From assembly GCA_043228905.1 (NCBI GenBank), contig JBHGNT010000008.1, forward strand, positions 7,502,001 through 7,566,000: a stretch of 64,000 nt of DNA. Direction: 5' to 3'. The position numbers and the translations under genes were made by a program. How positions within the stretch are numbered: position 1 is the stretch's first letter; each line of letters begins with the position of its first letter. A model generated the notes under the pieces. It did not search any database and was not told where the DNA came from. It was given only the letters and a program-made list of their open reading frames with translations. Of the stretch, positions 1-11,257 are shown one piece after another. The DNA is from Azolla caroliniana (lineage: Eukaryota; Polypodiophyta).

Positions 1-94
1 TAAAGTTGACTTCACAGTACTAGTTTATTTGAACTACTATTTTACTTCTTTTGGAGGGTGGTTTCACAGTATGTGTAAGAAACATCACGACACC

Positions 95-275
95 ATAGAC
101 TAGGAACCTGAAATTTTATGGGCATGACCGCCTCTAGCCTGAATGTTAATTGGTACGGTGTTATCTAGATACTTGTTTTGTACGTCGTCCGATATGCCCA
201 CAACACACTGTGCAATTTTGTATCCCAATCCGTCCAGATTTTGTTCACAATCTTCCGGAGGATGTTTTGAAGCGT
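95..275 (-). pseudogene. Displaced integrase C-terminal fragment
   Basis: On the minus strand this reads as the post-catalytic part of a Ty3/gypsy integrase, with the blocks WTDWDTKLHSVLWAYRTTYK and TPYQLTFRLEAV and one in-frame stop. The same blocks sit at 11,868-11,990 in element 2 and, in degenerate form, at 2270-2400 in element 1. It is therefore an extra copy lying beyond the third ORF of element 1, fused to it at about 270-280. It marks a recombination between two related elements or a deletion joining tandem copies. Confidence 0.75.
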
Positions 276-1402
276 CTTGTTGTTGTTCCTCAAGCTCGAC
301 AGTGCCAATCAATGATTTTTGGATAATCACTCGATCCTTGTGTTCTTGGGCCAGCAACCACGATACTTACTGTAGACGTTGGGCAAGCCATTCAACTAGT
401 TCATATGATGTGTCGAATTGCATAATGGCTGCCAATTCATGTGTTGTTGGTGGAAGTTTGGGTACGCCTAATACTTCTCTGAGATGCATCAATGATGATT
501 TTCCTTTCTCTACCCTGCTTGTGTCACTTGGATCGACACATCTTTGCTTTTCTGCTTGCTTCTGTTGTGTTTCCACTCTCTATCATTTCTCAGTTGGTGC
601 TTCTTTGTCCAATTGTGGGTATCGTTGAGCTTTCTGCTTTGTTCGTCCCATTTGTTGCGTTGCGTTTGGATTCTGAACGTGTTCTCTAACAAGTGGAGGT
701 GTTGGAGTCTGTGTCGACTCTAGCACTGTGGTGTTAGGCATAGGAGTCGTTATTGGCTCCTATTGTTGCTTGGGTACAGCTTCTAAATGTCAGAACGATT
801 CCGACTATTGTGTGTCGATAGTTGTCGGCTCCGGTTCCTGCCATTCTTCTCGTGACACTTCTCTCCGGGTCCTTGATGTTGTCTGTGGCATTGATTGCCC
901 CCTTGTCCTTGGGGTGCTACGCTGACCCTCCAAACTAGGTATCGGGCAGAGTATTGTAAGCCATCTAGCGAATATATGCTTCATGGGTTTGCCATTTTGA
1001 ACCGCTCTCTGAGTGTCTCCCCGTCATGTAGCCCCAGTCGAACACATCCCCTTCATATGTAGATATAATAAAACCTGCCCATTTTTAAGGCATACAATAG
1101 AATCGGGGACTGATGAATGCGACCTCTAACAGAAACTTGGCGACCTTGTGAAAGAATTCATCTTGACCACCTTGAGTTTGATACGCTTTGGTCGATGGCG
1201 AATAATCACCGAAATATGACCGCAACACTTTCGGTTCTAGCTTTTCCATTGCATCAAATCCTTCTCTTCTAAGATTAAGGAAGCGACGTACCTGTTTGTT
1301 GGTGATTTTGGCGACGTCGATTTGATGGATTATTTCTACGGCACGTGGGTGTGGTTCGGCCTCTGCAACTTGCAAATACCCTTCCAATCCTTTATTGTGC
1401 AA
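276..1402 (-). pseudogene. Third ORF of element 1 (downstream of integrase), unknown function
   Basis: Two or more broken frames on the minus strand, 1402-1085 being the best preserved. That piece has the blocks GLEGYLQV and SYFGDYSPSTKAYQTQGG followed by a Pro-Arg then Cys-Met-Pro end, matching GLEGFLTI and KYFGEYSLASKAYRTQGG in the third ORF of element 2 at about 10,870-10,500. The rest (1080-280) is Gln/Glu-rich and low in recognisable structure. I do not recognise the family. It lies after integrase where env-like genes sit in some plant gypsy elements, but I see no membrane segment. Confidence 0.6.
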
Positions 1403-1837
1403 CCACTATCGCAGTCTATCTGATACAGGGATCGGCATGTTCTCATCTTGGGAGATGTCAAAACTATTGACCAATGGATAGTTGTATTGTTATGTGCAGA
1501 GAGAAGAAAATATATGTACTCTGTGCACTCAAAATGTTTTCTGTTTTTATGAGATAGAAAGTGTGAAGGTAGGGTTTTGAGGGAATAGACATTTCATTTT
1601 TTCGAGGAAAACATAATATACTATTTATGACAGTATGCTATTTATGACAATGATAGTACGAATATAGTAATAAAAGCTCCACCACTCATAATGAATGTTG
1701 CATGATTTTGTGGCTTGTCCATATATAGTCTGAAAAAGACAATGCCAAGAAGTCATCATGCTTTTTCTGTTATCTATTTGCCAAGACTAATTTTCTGGGT
1801 TTTTTTATTTTAGATTTACATTCATGAGTTTGCCACG

Positions 1838-3128
1838 TCACGGTGGGGTTGGTTGACAATCGGTGTCGACTCCGTCTTGAAATGGATTTGTTGGCATTGA
1901 TCCCTTATATGGTTTTAGTTGAAAACCATTTACCCATTTCGGCATGATTTCTCCTGAGAGTGTGCCGACCTGATATGTACCATTATTGTTGTCGACTATC
2001 CAAAATGGCCCGTCCATCAAAATCGAAGTTTTGCCAGGCATTGAACCCATCTTAGTCTAGAAGACTAGCACAGGCTTACCGACCGCGAACATCTTCTCTT
2101 TTTGTTGTCAGTGTCGGTCAACAAATGCCTTTGTTTGCCTCTGTTTTTGCTCTAATGCACACATCACCTACAACCAATTTTCTTGTAACTGAAGCAATTG
2201 TTCTTTTCAAACTTCTTCCGATTGCTCTTCATCCAATCTTTTCTTGTAGAGTCAGAACTGGGAATTCTACTAGCATTACTGCTTCTAACCCGAATGCCAT
2301 TCTAAATGGAGTCGATTTGATGACTGTTTTGTATGAATTGCGATAGGCCCATAAAGCAATATTTAATTTCTGATCCCAATCAGTTATGTTTTCATTAACT
2401 ATTTTTAATTACATCATTTGAAGGGTTTTGTTTGTAGACTTTGCTAATCCATTGGCCTGAGGATAGTACGGAGTAGTCTTTTTGTGCACTACTGCAGTAT
2501 ATGTAGATAATTCATGTACTATTTTATTAATGAAATGAGTACCTAGATCACTGACTAATTTGATTGGGCACCTAAAACACCACCATATGTTTTCGTAGAG
2601 AAATTTGGTTGCCGATGTCGCCGTGTTATCCCGCAAAGGCTTAGCTTCAACCCATTTCGTGCAGTAGTCTGTAGCTACTATAATATATCGATTGTCGGTC
2701 CTAATAGCTTCTAGTTTAAATTGTCTAACAAAGTCCATACCCCATTTTTGGAAGGGTTCTAACAGTAATACTGGTTGAAAAGGCATCTTGTCTTTTTTTG
2801 TCAGTTGACCGATTTGTTATCACAAGTCTCATTGTCTGCAATACTCAACTACATCTTTAGTAGTTGTCGGCCACCATAGGCCACTGCTCCATATTTTCCT
2901 AGTTGTTGCTTCTCCCGCATAATGCCCTTCGGCTATACCGCAGAGGGTTTGCCGTAAAATTCCTTCTTTCTCAAATTCCCAAACCGCACACCACCATATG
3001 CCATCAGCCCCTTTATGGTATAGTGTCTCGTTCAATAGACAGAAATTCCGACTTCTTACGGTTAATCGCCTCCTTTCATCGAGAGACATATTGTCAGGTG
3101 GTAGTCCTGTACTAAGAAAAATTGTCAT
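1838..3128 (-). pseudogene. Integrase of element 1, broken
   Basis: The minus strand gives, in order, the zinc-binding N-terminus (3128-2829), the catalytic core (2786-2409) with the first Asp in MDFVRQF and the second in SDLGTHF, and the C-terminal part down to 1838 (GTYQVGTLSGE, PKWVNGFQLKPY). Several stops separate these pieces. The residue expected to be the third catalytic acid is Lys (GLAKSTNK), as it is in element 2. A functional enzyme would insert element cDNA into the chromosome; this one cannot be made as one protein. Confidence 0.85.
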
Positions 3129-3156
3129 CTCTGTAATCTATGCATCCGCTATGTCC

Positions 3157-4815
3157 TCACCCGTCTCCGTGGTTACTACTATGTCGCCCCAAAAAGTTGA
3201 GCGTCGGGAAAATCGTCTTTAACTCATGTTCCCTCTTCTCCCGACTCCAATCGACTAAGGTAATCAGCAATTGCACTGGTCTATGAAGAATGTCGAATTC
3301 GAATTCCTGCAGTAGCATTGTCCATCTTGCTAGTTTACTTGTGAGTTCTTGCTTGGATACTAAATATAGCAAGGCCGAGTGATCGACGTGAAATGTAAAT
3401 TTCCGTCCCAGTAGGTAGTGTCGGAATTTATTAATGCTATAAATCATCCCCAAAGCTTCCCGTTCGGTTGTCGAGTATTCTCTTTCCGCAGTGGAAAGTT
3501 TCCGACTCACGTAGTATACTAGCCTATACCAGTTTGGCTCCGACGGCTGCATTAAGGAATTGCCGATTGCTACATCTGACGCATCGAAAAAGAAGTGAAA
3601 AGATTTCTCCCAATCAGGAGGTTGTACCACGGGTACTTTAGTAAGCATTTTCGTGAGGCAATCATAAGCATCCTATTCCACTATCGTCCATTGGAAAGGT
3701 GTTTTATGCACTGTTGTGTGCAGTGATACTGCTACATCGGCAAGATAATGAATCATCCGACTATCCCATCGGATTTGGCCCAAAAACTGACTGAGAGCCT
3801 TTGCATTGGTTGGTGTCGGTGCTTCCATTATTGCCTTCACCTTGTCAGGATCGACTGCAATACTGTCCTGACTTACTATATGTCCTAACAATGCCCCACT
3901 TGTTACTCCGAATGCACATTTGGCCGGATTGAGACTAAGTCGACCTTGGCGACACCGTTCTAGGCATAGCCTTAAATGTTCGAAGTGTTCCGTCTTTCGA
4001 CTATAGACCACGAAATCATCTAGAAAGACTTGCATAAATGCAGGGATATAGTCATTAAAAATTACCCTTTGAAATGTTACAAGAGCCATTTTTAATCCGG
4101 ACATCATGACAACTGCAACAAAGACTCCCCATTCTGTTACGAAAGCTTTCTTTTCTTGATCTTCCGGATGCATGCGAACTTCATTATAACCACTGAAAAC
4201 ATCCAGAAAACTGTAAATCTCATGACCTGCTATGGCATCTAGAATGCCATCCATAAATGGTAATGGAAATGCATATGTTACTGTAGTTGCATTGAGTTTC
4301 CTATAATCGACACACACTCGAATTTTACCATTCTTCTTAGGCACCACTACAATCAGACTTAGCCAAGTTGCCTTTTTCACTGATCGGATAAATCCGACCC
4401 TTAGTAATTTGTCAATTTCCTCGTTGACCTTCACCGCATAGTTTGGATTTAACCGGTAGCGATGTTGTTGCATAGGCTTTGCACCCTTGTGTAAATTTAT
4501 CTGATGTTGACAAAATGTTGGATCTAATCCTTGCATATCTTCAAATGACCAGGACAAGACATCTTTGTACTGTCTCAATAAATTCTTTAGTTCTTCTTTA
4601 TCAACCAATTGCATTTCTTTGGCTATCAGTATAGTATTAGGTTCAGCCTCGGTGTTGACGTCGGCTAAATTCAGTTCTTCAAGTGTCAATGCTTGTACTC
4701 TTTGGGACACCTTCATTTCCTTTTTTGTGGCTTCTAGTTGCAATCGAATCTCTTTTGATGTCTGCTCATCCACCGGAATTTCATCTTCCTTGTCTTCTAT
4801 ATAAGTAGTGAGCAT
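3157..4815 (-). pseudogene. Reverse transcriptase and RNase H of element 1, broken
   Basis: 4815-3673 carries the reverse transcriptase: the entry block KLLRVGFIRSVKKATWLSLI, VCVDYRKLNA, FLDVFSGYNEV and the active-site FLDD in MQVFLDDFVVYS. A stop then separates it from RNase H at 3648-3157, with FFDASD, the EREALGMIYSI block and HVDHSALLYL. Order and spacing are standard Ty3/gypsy. The catalytic FLDD is kept but FGLKNAPATF has become SGLKMALVTF. Element 2 has the closest relative in this window. Confidence 0.9.
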
Positions 4816-5053
4816 CTACAAAAATGTCGATTTCAAAGAGTGGAAAGATCTTTGGGTTTTCGTGAAAATACTGATCTTCCTCTGCTTCATCCAATCCTCC
4901 CATCATATTGACTGACTCTGCATGGACTGGTAGACATTGACGAACCGTACTGACTTTGTCCTGATTTTATATCCGAATTTTAGTTTTGCCTTTTCTGAAT
5001 GTAGGCACATTCTTGTTCCGATTTTGCTTAATATTAGTCGTTTTTAACCATGG

Positions 5054-5494
5054 TCAGCCTAACAGTAATAGACAGGCTCCAGGAGCATCCAGATGAAGCA
5101 CTATTGCTGATATCTGAAAATTGTGTCCCCCGAGAATGACATCCAATTGTCGGATTAGCCCAAGTGTCTTAATTGTGCTTGTGTTGGCCATCTGTAACCA
5201 AAAAGGACATGCATCCCACTTGGTAATTCCAAGCTTATCACAAGTGGTCTTGTTGATGGCATTGACCCTTGACCCACCATTGACGATAGTCCCCACTACT
5301 TCTTGACCCCGAATTATCACCTTTATTGAAGGACTTTGTTCATCCATGACTATCAGACCATTGTTTGGATGACTATAATTGACCGATACTTGCTCTACAT
5401 CTTTTTGTGCAATAAGAGTTGTCACCTTTTCTGTAAAACAGGGTACTAACTTTAGTAATCCTGTCAAAGGTAATGAGACTTGGAAATCCGCCAA
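5054..5494 (-). pseudogene. Retropepsin-like protease of element 1
   Basis: Minus-strand frame with the protease core VVGTIVNGGSRVNAI. The homologous block of element 2 reads GTIIDGGSDVNVIS, so the catalytic Asp of the D-(S/T/G)-G motif has become Asn here, which would abolish activity. The downstream block LGLIRQLDVILGGHNFQISA matches the second half of the fold. It lies between the gag zinc knuckle and RT, as expected. The stretch 4816-5053 joins it to RT without an open frame. Confidence 0.8.
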
Positions 5495-5499
5495 AATCT

Positions 5500-7091
5500 T
5501 GGTTTCCTCCTGCTTGTGAGTCGATAGCGGTTCGGACTAAGGGGCAGGTTGCTCCTTATTTGATATCTCATTATGGTGCACCATTTTGGCGACATTATTC
5601 CTTAGCAGCTTTTCGAACAGCTTCTTGTACTTCCCCCTCTGATTGTTTTCCTTTGCTACGAGTGGTCACTTGTTGAATTTTGGGTACAACCATATTGACA
5701 GTTGGTGCATTCCCTTTTTCTCTTGTCGGACATTGATTTGCATAATGACCATCTTTCCTACATATGTAACAATTCCGTACCGATGAACCACTTCATTCAC
5801 AAGTTTCATATTGAGGATGTCAAACATCCCGGAAATCAGAATTTTCTCTCTCTTGAGTCTCATGCCGAAATTGCCGAGACCCCTTGGCCTTCTTGTTATC
5901 ATTGAACTGTTGATTTCCTTGACGATTATCATCTGCCCGCCGAAAATTATTAGACTTTTTGTCTTCGTGATAACGACCTCCTCTATACAGTTGTCAGTTA
6001 CCATTATCTCTTTGAGGTGAATAATCACGATCATTATTCCGACCATCACGGCGATGATCACTCTACCGATCTTCATCCTGTCATGAATCATAACAGTCAT
6101 TGTGCCGATACTCATCCCAGTTATGATCATTATCATTTCTTTGATTGTCATCACGATCCCCCCGATCCGAGTGATATCTATCATTGTAATGATCATCCTC
6201 TTGTGATCAATTAGTTGATTTATTCCTGTTCTCCTTATAAAAAATTTCAGGATAAATTTGTCGAATAGAGGCTACAGAAGAGGTTCGATTTCTTTGCATC
6301 GCGTTCAAGAGTGTCACTGGATTGTTTATGTTTCCCAATGAACTTGACATTCGGAGTTTTGGTGAACTCAGGTTTATTGTGGTCTTTCTAGGAAGTCCTA
6401 TGGTACCGGAGTACCATGTTGACTGCTTCCTCAAAAGTTGTGGGGTCCTTGTCATGGACAATCCAATGGTAATCGTCATTGGGAATACCATTCAAAAAAC
6501 AAGCAACAAACCATTTCTCACTCGTGAGTGCTGATTTTTGGATCTAGGTTCGAGCATGATGCACATAATCCTTGGGAGAGGCAAATGGCTTGCTCGACAA
6601 CATCAGCAAGTGTTGCGCTTGTTCGGTTTGAGAAGGTGGTTGCAATAACTATTTCTTGAAAACATCTACACAACCTTCCCAAGTTGTGGGTAAGTTCTTT
6701 GCAGTCCTTAGGCCGTGCCACCAAGCAATAGCTTAGCCACCTAACTCACGACTGACATAACCAATTTTCACAGCGTCTGGCTTGGGATGAAGCTCAAAGT
6801 GAGACTCCCAACGACCAAGCCAAGTGATAATGGCATCCTCGGTTCTTTCTTTCTTATCTCCGTTGAATGGCATGAATACGAAAGAAGGTTCACCTTCTTT
6901 CGTGGACTTAATAGTCAATCGTGGAATTTCTTTTCCAAATCCATATTGGCTTGCTTCATTTCGGCCAATTGATTCAAGGTAGTATTGAGCAATTGCTCAA
7001 TAGTGTTCTCAGCTTGTGTGCAAGATGCAGATTGCAGTTGAGAGGTCTTAGTCGAAGATATCGCTCCAATAGTGTTCAAAATTTGTTCCAT
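5500..7091 (-). pseudogene. gag of element 1, with intact CCHC knuckle
   Basis: The likely start is the Met at 7091-7089 (MEQILNTIGAI), followed by a helical N-terminus, a capsid-like block around 6918-6735 (WLGRWESHFELHP) and an Arg/Asp-rich tail at about 6200-5900. The zinc knuckle at about 5775-5730 reads CYICRKDGHYANQC, a perfect CX2CX4HX4C. It is followed by TVNMV and QQVTTRSKGK, the same gag-protease junction as in element 2 near 15,250. Stops and frame changes run through the whole region. Confidence 0.75.
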
Positions 7092-7247
7092 GATGCAAGT
7101 TGTGTGTATGCAATATAAATAAGGAGGTTCAAAAAATACGCAAGAAAAATGAATGCTTGAAATTTTGATTGGAAGAACTTTATCCAATAAAGCATCTCAC
7201 ATCTTTACCCCTCTAGACATCTGAGATGTGATTCGAGATCCAATAAC

Positions 7248-7554
7248 TATCATGATATGGCAAGACTCAAACCCATGACCTTATGTTACATGGGTCAAGC
7301 TCTTGACCATTACACTATTTATTGTAATACTATAAAAGGAGGCACTATAAAAGGAGGCACAATGCATTATTTCGAACCAAATCGGTTCAACGCCAGTATT
7401 AAGCCTCCTAGCCTTCCTTGTATATTCTTCTCACATAATATATCATTGTCATCATCATTTTCTCTCTCTCTCTCTCTCTCTCTCTCCTTCTCTCGAGTGT
7501 TCTACACCCTCTATTCCTCTTAATACTAATATTCCTCTCTTAGTACTAATTTCT
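7248..7554 (+). repeat. 5' LTR of chromovirus A, left part
   Basis: Matches the LTRs of chromovirus B read in reverse complement. It contains a duplicated TATAAAAGG segment (the second at 7346), the self-complementary block AAATCGGTTCAA starting at 7379, and a CT microsatellite at about 7461-7492. The right remainder of this LTR is at 17,949-17,974, ending CCTGACA. Element 2 lies between them. Confidence 0.92.
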
Positions 7555-7996
7555 TGTTATTCCTTAGGGCCAAACAATGGCCTAACACAGGGTGTCTACG
7601 GAAGACACTTCACCAAAGGGGTGCTACGGCGAGATAACTTAAGACACAACGATTAATCAAACTTAATTGGTTACTTAACAATATGGCATTAGACTTGATA
7701 CACGCGTATGATAGAACAATTAGCACAAAACAGTAATCAATAGTTAAAGATAAAACAAGAAGCTCTATTAATTATCCGTCAAAGTTTTACATTGTAACCG
7801 GGCCTTTATATAAGTCACCGGTGTTGAGTACAAAACGGTGCCAACCGGCACCTGTTCGGAACCGGTCCGGATCCGGATCGGCATACCGATTCCGGTCCGT
7901 CCGTTCACGTCTCATAAACTACTTAATTATAATAGATTCCGAATATACAATCCCTTTCACATTCTAGTCTTTAACTCCTTTGTCGGCCGGGTAACA
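7555..7996 (-). repeat. 3' LTR of element 2 (left copy)
   Basis: 442 bp, TGTTA...TAACA ends, direct repeat of 17,502-17,943. Read on the minus strand, the coding strand of the element, it has a TATATAAAG-type box near 7810, which supports minus-strand transcription. It is CCGG-rich near 7855-7900. Confidence 0.93.
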
Positions 7997-7998
7997 CA

Positions 7999-8049
7999 TG
8001 GCACACCCGTGGGACAGTACCTTGTACGTTGAATCCCACTATCTAGCCC
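7999..8049. other. Conserved block beside the left LTR of element 2
   Basis: The plus strand reads TGGCACACCCGTGGGAC at 7999-8015. Nearly the same block follows the left LTR of family C elements at 21,229 and 30,301. On the plus strand it looks like a primer binding site, but the genes are on the minus strand, where this position should hold a polypurine tract; none is seen. See the finding on orientation. Confidence 0.6.
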
Positions 8050-10938
8050 TTAGACTTCGTCCAAGATATCCAGAATACTCTGCTCCAGGGTGTCCAACGG
8101 TTCTTCGGGAATCTTTTGTTGCTGTTGTTGTGGTTGTGGTTGTTGCTCCGGCTCCGGATCCTCCAATTGTTGCTCCTTGGATGGCGTCTGTTCGGCTCCC
8201 GGTACCGGCGGTTGTGGCAGTGATTCCTCCGTCAACTGCTCTGCCGGATTTGACTCTGGTTCACTCACCCCGCCTTGTCTCTGTCCGGTCCTTGCCCTGG
8301 CGATGGCTCCTCATCGCTGACGTTGACGGTCGCCGCCTACTTTGCTTCTTCGTGTCGTAGCCTGGTCCGCTCATAGCTTTCAAACTGGATTTGAGCATCC
8401 AGTCGATCATCGTCCAACTGCTACCAGTTGTCAGACCACTGCTGACTGTTCCTCCGCCAGAGTTACAAAGTCTTCTGCTAACTCATCTCTTACGACGGTG
8501 AAGTCCTCCTTTGTTAACATGTAGCAGTCGTTATCCTTCTGCCGGTTTTCCTCATCCGCCCTTAGCAACTGGAGCTCGGTTGTGTGCTTTGCCCATTTGT
8601 CCCACCATTGCATGGAGCTTTCGTCAATCAAGCGTTTTGTCTTGTTCCTCCATGCCTGGACAATGAACTGGATCCGCTCAAGTCCCATCTTCGATTTGTC
8701 CTCCACGGCTTGCCGTTCTTCCTTCAATTGCTTGATCAACATCACTGTGTCCGCCTCTTGCTCCCGGTAACGTGACAATTGGTTTTGGTAGGTTTTCTGC
8801 AACCTCTGCAATACCATTGTCGATCTTTCCTTTTCTTCATAATGTTGCTTATGGAGCTCCATACGTTCCTACGCGGCTTCCTCTAGTAGCGTTGTTCTTT
8901 CAGCCCGTTCTTCAACTAGCATTGTCTCGACTTGATGAACGTCCTACCAGAGCTCTGCCATCTTCTCCTGTTGCTTCTTATGCTCCGTATCCAGGTGCAG
9001 GTGCTTAAAATCATCGGTCTTCTGCTTCAGCTTCTGGTTGAGTTGCCGGCGAGCGCGGTCTTCCCGATCTTTCTATTGACGGAGTTCTTCTTTAAGTCTT
9101 TCAATCTCCGTTTCCACTATCCGTCGCAGCTTATCCTTTTCTTGCAGCACTTTCTCTTTCTCCTCCTTAAGCCGGTCATATGCCTGATGTCCTTTCCATA
9201 GATTCTCTTCTACCTGACGGAGGTTCTCAGCAATCTTTCTTTGTTCTTCTTCTGTTGCTTTCTTCAAGTCCCTTTCTCGGGTGCGTAGTGCTTCTTGTGC
9301 GGCTAGTTCATCTTTCAATTCGGCAAGCTCTTTTGCTTGCGTTGCCACTATCTCCGGGAGTGGTTTCGTCTCCGGGATCTTATTACTATGTACAGGTGCT
9401 GGTGTGTCTTTATTCTGTTCATCTACCGGAGTCACCGGTGCTTGGATCTGTGGTCCGGTTAAGGCCATTTTGGCCAATTCTTCTGTGGCCAGGTCCAAGT
9501 CTTGTTCTAGGCTCCGGATCCTCGACCGGGCCGTCTCTAGTTCTCCGGTTGTGACTAGCAACCGGTCCATCTGCACTGTCTCTTCCTCCTCTATGTAGTG
9601 CACCACTCCGGCAATCTGTTCTCCAATCCACCGGAGCCATTGGCTATCGGTGCCCTGTTGTTGCGTCTGCACGGAGGGTTGGTTGTTGGTTCCGCTAGCC
9701 AATGGTTGGTCTTGTCCGATTGCATCAAGCTGCAACTCTGGCTCTGGTTGGTGACCACTTTTCCGTTCTGGTTCCGGTTGCACCTCCGTTGGCCGCTCTG
9801 CCTCTGATTGCTCTTGACCTGCCGGTGCGGGAGGCAACTGTACTGCCGGCGCTTGAATTTCGGGTCTTGTCGTATCCTGACCCGCCGGTATAGCTTGTTG
9901 TGAAGGGAGCTCTGTAACTGGTTCTGTCTGAACCGGTTCTGGTTCCACCCTTGGTGCAGGGTCGAGGTGTTCCATCCTTCTTTGGGTCCAAATGCTCCCC
10001 AGCCTGTTCTGCGGTGCTTGCCTTCTGGCACCGTTGGAGGTGCTCTAACGGTTCCTCCTCCGCTTCCTCCTCCTGAGTCCCGATGTTGATTTTTGCTACC
10101 AAGGGGTCCGGCTCTTGTTGAACCGGTCGGTGAAATATGATCTTGATTGGCCCTGCCGGTGTCTCCTCCTGCGTTTCCGCCTGCCGCTTCCTATTGGCGC
10201 ACTCTTTTGCCGCCTTGTCCGTGTCGGCCGCCTTTCCTTTGGGTGCCTTAGAGGCCAACAGTTGTTGCCGTTTTGGAGCCGTTTTTGGGGTGCCTTCGGT
10301 CGTTCTCCCCCGCTTCGTGGTCTTGGCGGGCTCGATAGGTGGTGCCAATAGGGTGAGCCATTGCGCCACTGCAGTCCATATTTTCCGACCCTCCTTGCCT
10401 CTTACAAAGTCGATGGCCGCACAGAGGCCGTCCACAATCAGTACCGGCCAGTCCACCGTCACGTCTTCATACGTTGCTATGACTAAGCCGGCTCGATTCT
10501 GAGGCATGCACAGGGGTCGAGGGTATACATGTCCAAATTCATGGAGCACACGGGCAATCTCTCGAAATAATGTATCTTTGCCGCCCTGTGTCCTATAAGC
10601 CTTGCTGGCCAGAGAGTATTCACCAAAATATTTTCGGAGTTGCTCCAGGGTAGGGTTGTCGATAGTGAAGGTGCCCCTCTCCGGAAGGCAATCAAAGCAT
10701 GGATGGCCTCCTCCGTGATCAATTCTGTGTCGATTTCCTTTACTATCTTCTCCAGCTCCTGGTGCGGTGGTGCCTCCATGATCGTGAGGAAACCTTCTAA
10801 CCCGTGTTGCCTTAGCCACTTCTTGGTTGCTTCAAAGAGTGCTTGGCAGTCCATGGCTTCTTCGAGGTCGGTGAGCGCTGGTGAGGGATGTGTTTGAGGA
10901 GGCTCTGTGTGTGTGGGCTCGCGTTTGATGATCTTCAA
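8050..10938 (-). pseudogene. Third ORF of element 2: large Pro/Glu-rich coiled-coil protein, unknown function
   Basis: A gene of up to about 950 codons on the minus strand, downstream of integrase, now broken by a few frame changes (near 10,680, 9980, 9070-8860 and 8430-8270). Start chosen at 10,938 (MKIIKREP). The order is: a globular N-terminal region (10,870-10,350) with GLEGFLTIMEAPP and KYFGEYSLASKAYRTQGG; a Lys/Arg-rich stretch (KTTKRGR, APKRQQLLASKAPKGK), possibly nuclear-targeting; a Pro/Gln/Glu-rich linker (9975-9600); and a long coiled coil (9560-9070 and 8862-8431). It ends with a Gln-rich tail and the stop at 8050. I see no signal peptide or membrane helix, so it is not a classical env. 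Element 1 has a homologue in the same place. I do not recognise the family. Confidence 0.7.
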
Positions 10939-11039
10939 TCGCCTGTGTGTGTTTGTGCTCCTCTATTCGCGAAATGTGAAGACCTCCATGCGATGGGAGT
11001 TTTCTTGCTGCATGTTGGCGCCTTTTTTCCTTACCCGCG

Positions 11040-11100
11040 CACGTGCACGTCGTGTACTAGAATAGAATGACGTGCCATGTGGCAGCGGTTTAATACCCTA
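11040..11100 (-). promoter_or_regulatory. Possible internal promoter ahead of the third ORF of element 2
   Basis: Upstream of the third ORF on its coding strand there are TATTAATAG and TATTAAACC boxes (about 11,085-11,107) and ACGT-core motifs including the palindrome CACGTG at 11,040-11,045. This arrangement could drive a separate transcript. It is inference from motifs only. Confidence 0.3.
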
Positions 11101-11218
11101 TTAATAGCCCACTACGTACCTTCTCAAAGTGCCTGTTCACTCCTTGTTCTTGCATGTGTCCATTCACACCTCGCCCTTGTATGATTTACTTTGATTTGAT
11201 TCGATTTGATCAGATTCG

Positions 11219-11219
11219 A

Positions 11220-11247
<28 letters not shown>
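11219..11247 (-). repeat. Poly(A) run on the coding strand between integrase and third ORF
   Basis: A run of about 28 T on the plus strand (A on the coding strand) lies just after the end of integrase and before the third ORF of element 2. It may be a relic of a polyadenylated RNA joined here by template switching, or simple slippage. Confidence 0.85.
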
Positions 11248-11252
<5 letters not shown>

Positions 11253-11257
11253 GTTGG

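Larger units (their letters stand above)
1..7247 (-). mobile_element. Ty3/gypsy element 1, minus strand, decayed and interrupted
   Basis: Read on the minus strand from right to left, this stretch gives gag with a zinc knuckle, protease, reverse transcriptase, RNase H, integrase and a third ORF, the normal Ty3/gypsy order plus an extra gene. Every frame is broken by stops and small shifts. The right edge at 7247 is not its natural end: chromovirus A inserted there, as the 5-bp duplication ATAAC at 7243-7247 and 28,621-28,625 shows, so its leader continues at 28,626. The left end runs off the window and no LTR of its own is seen there. Its proteins resemble those of element 2 throughout but are clearly diverged, so it is a second, older member of the same lineage. 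Confidence 0.9.

Noticed and set aside
7999-8015. Plus-strand tRNA primer site at TGGCACACCCGTGGGAC
   Set aside because: Not accepted as the PBS because gag, pol and TATA lie on the other strand; kept as an open question in the findings.
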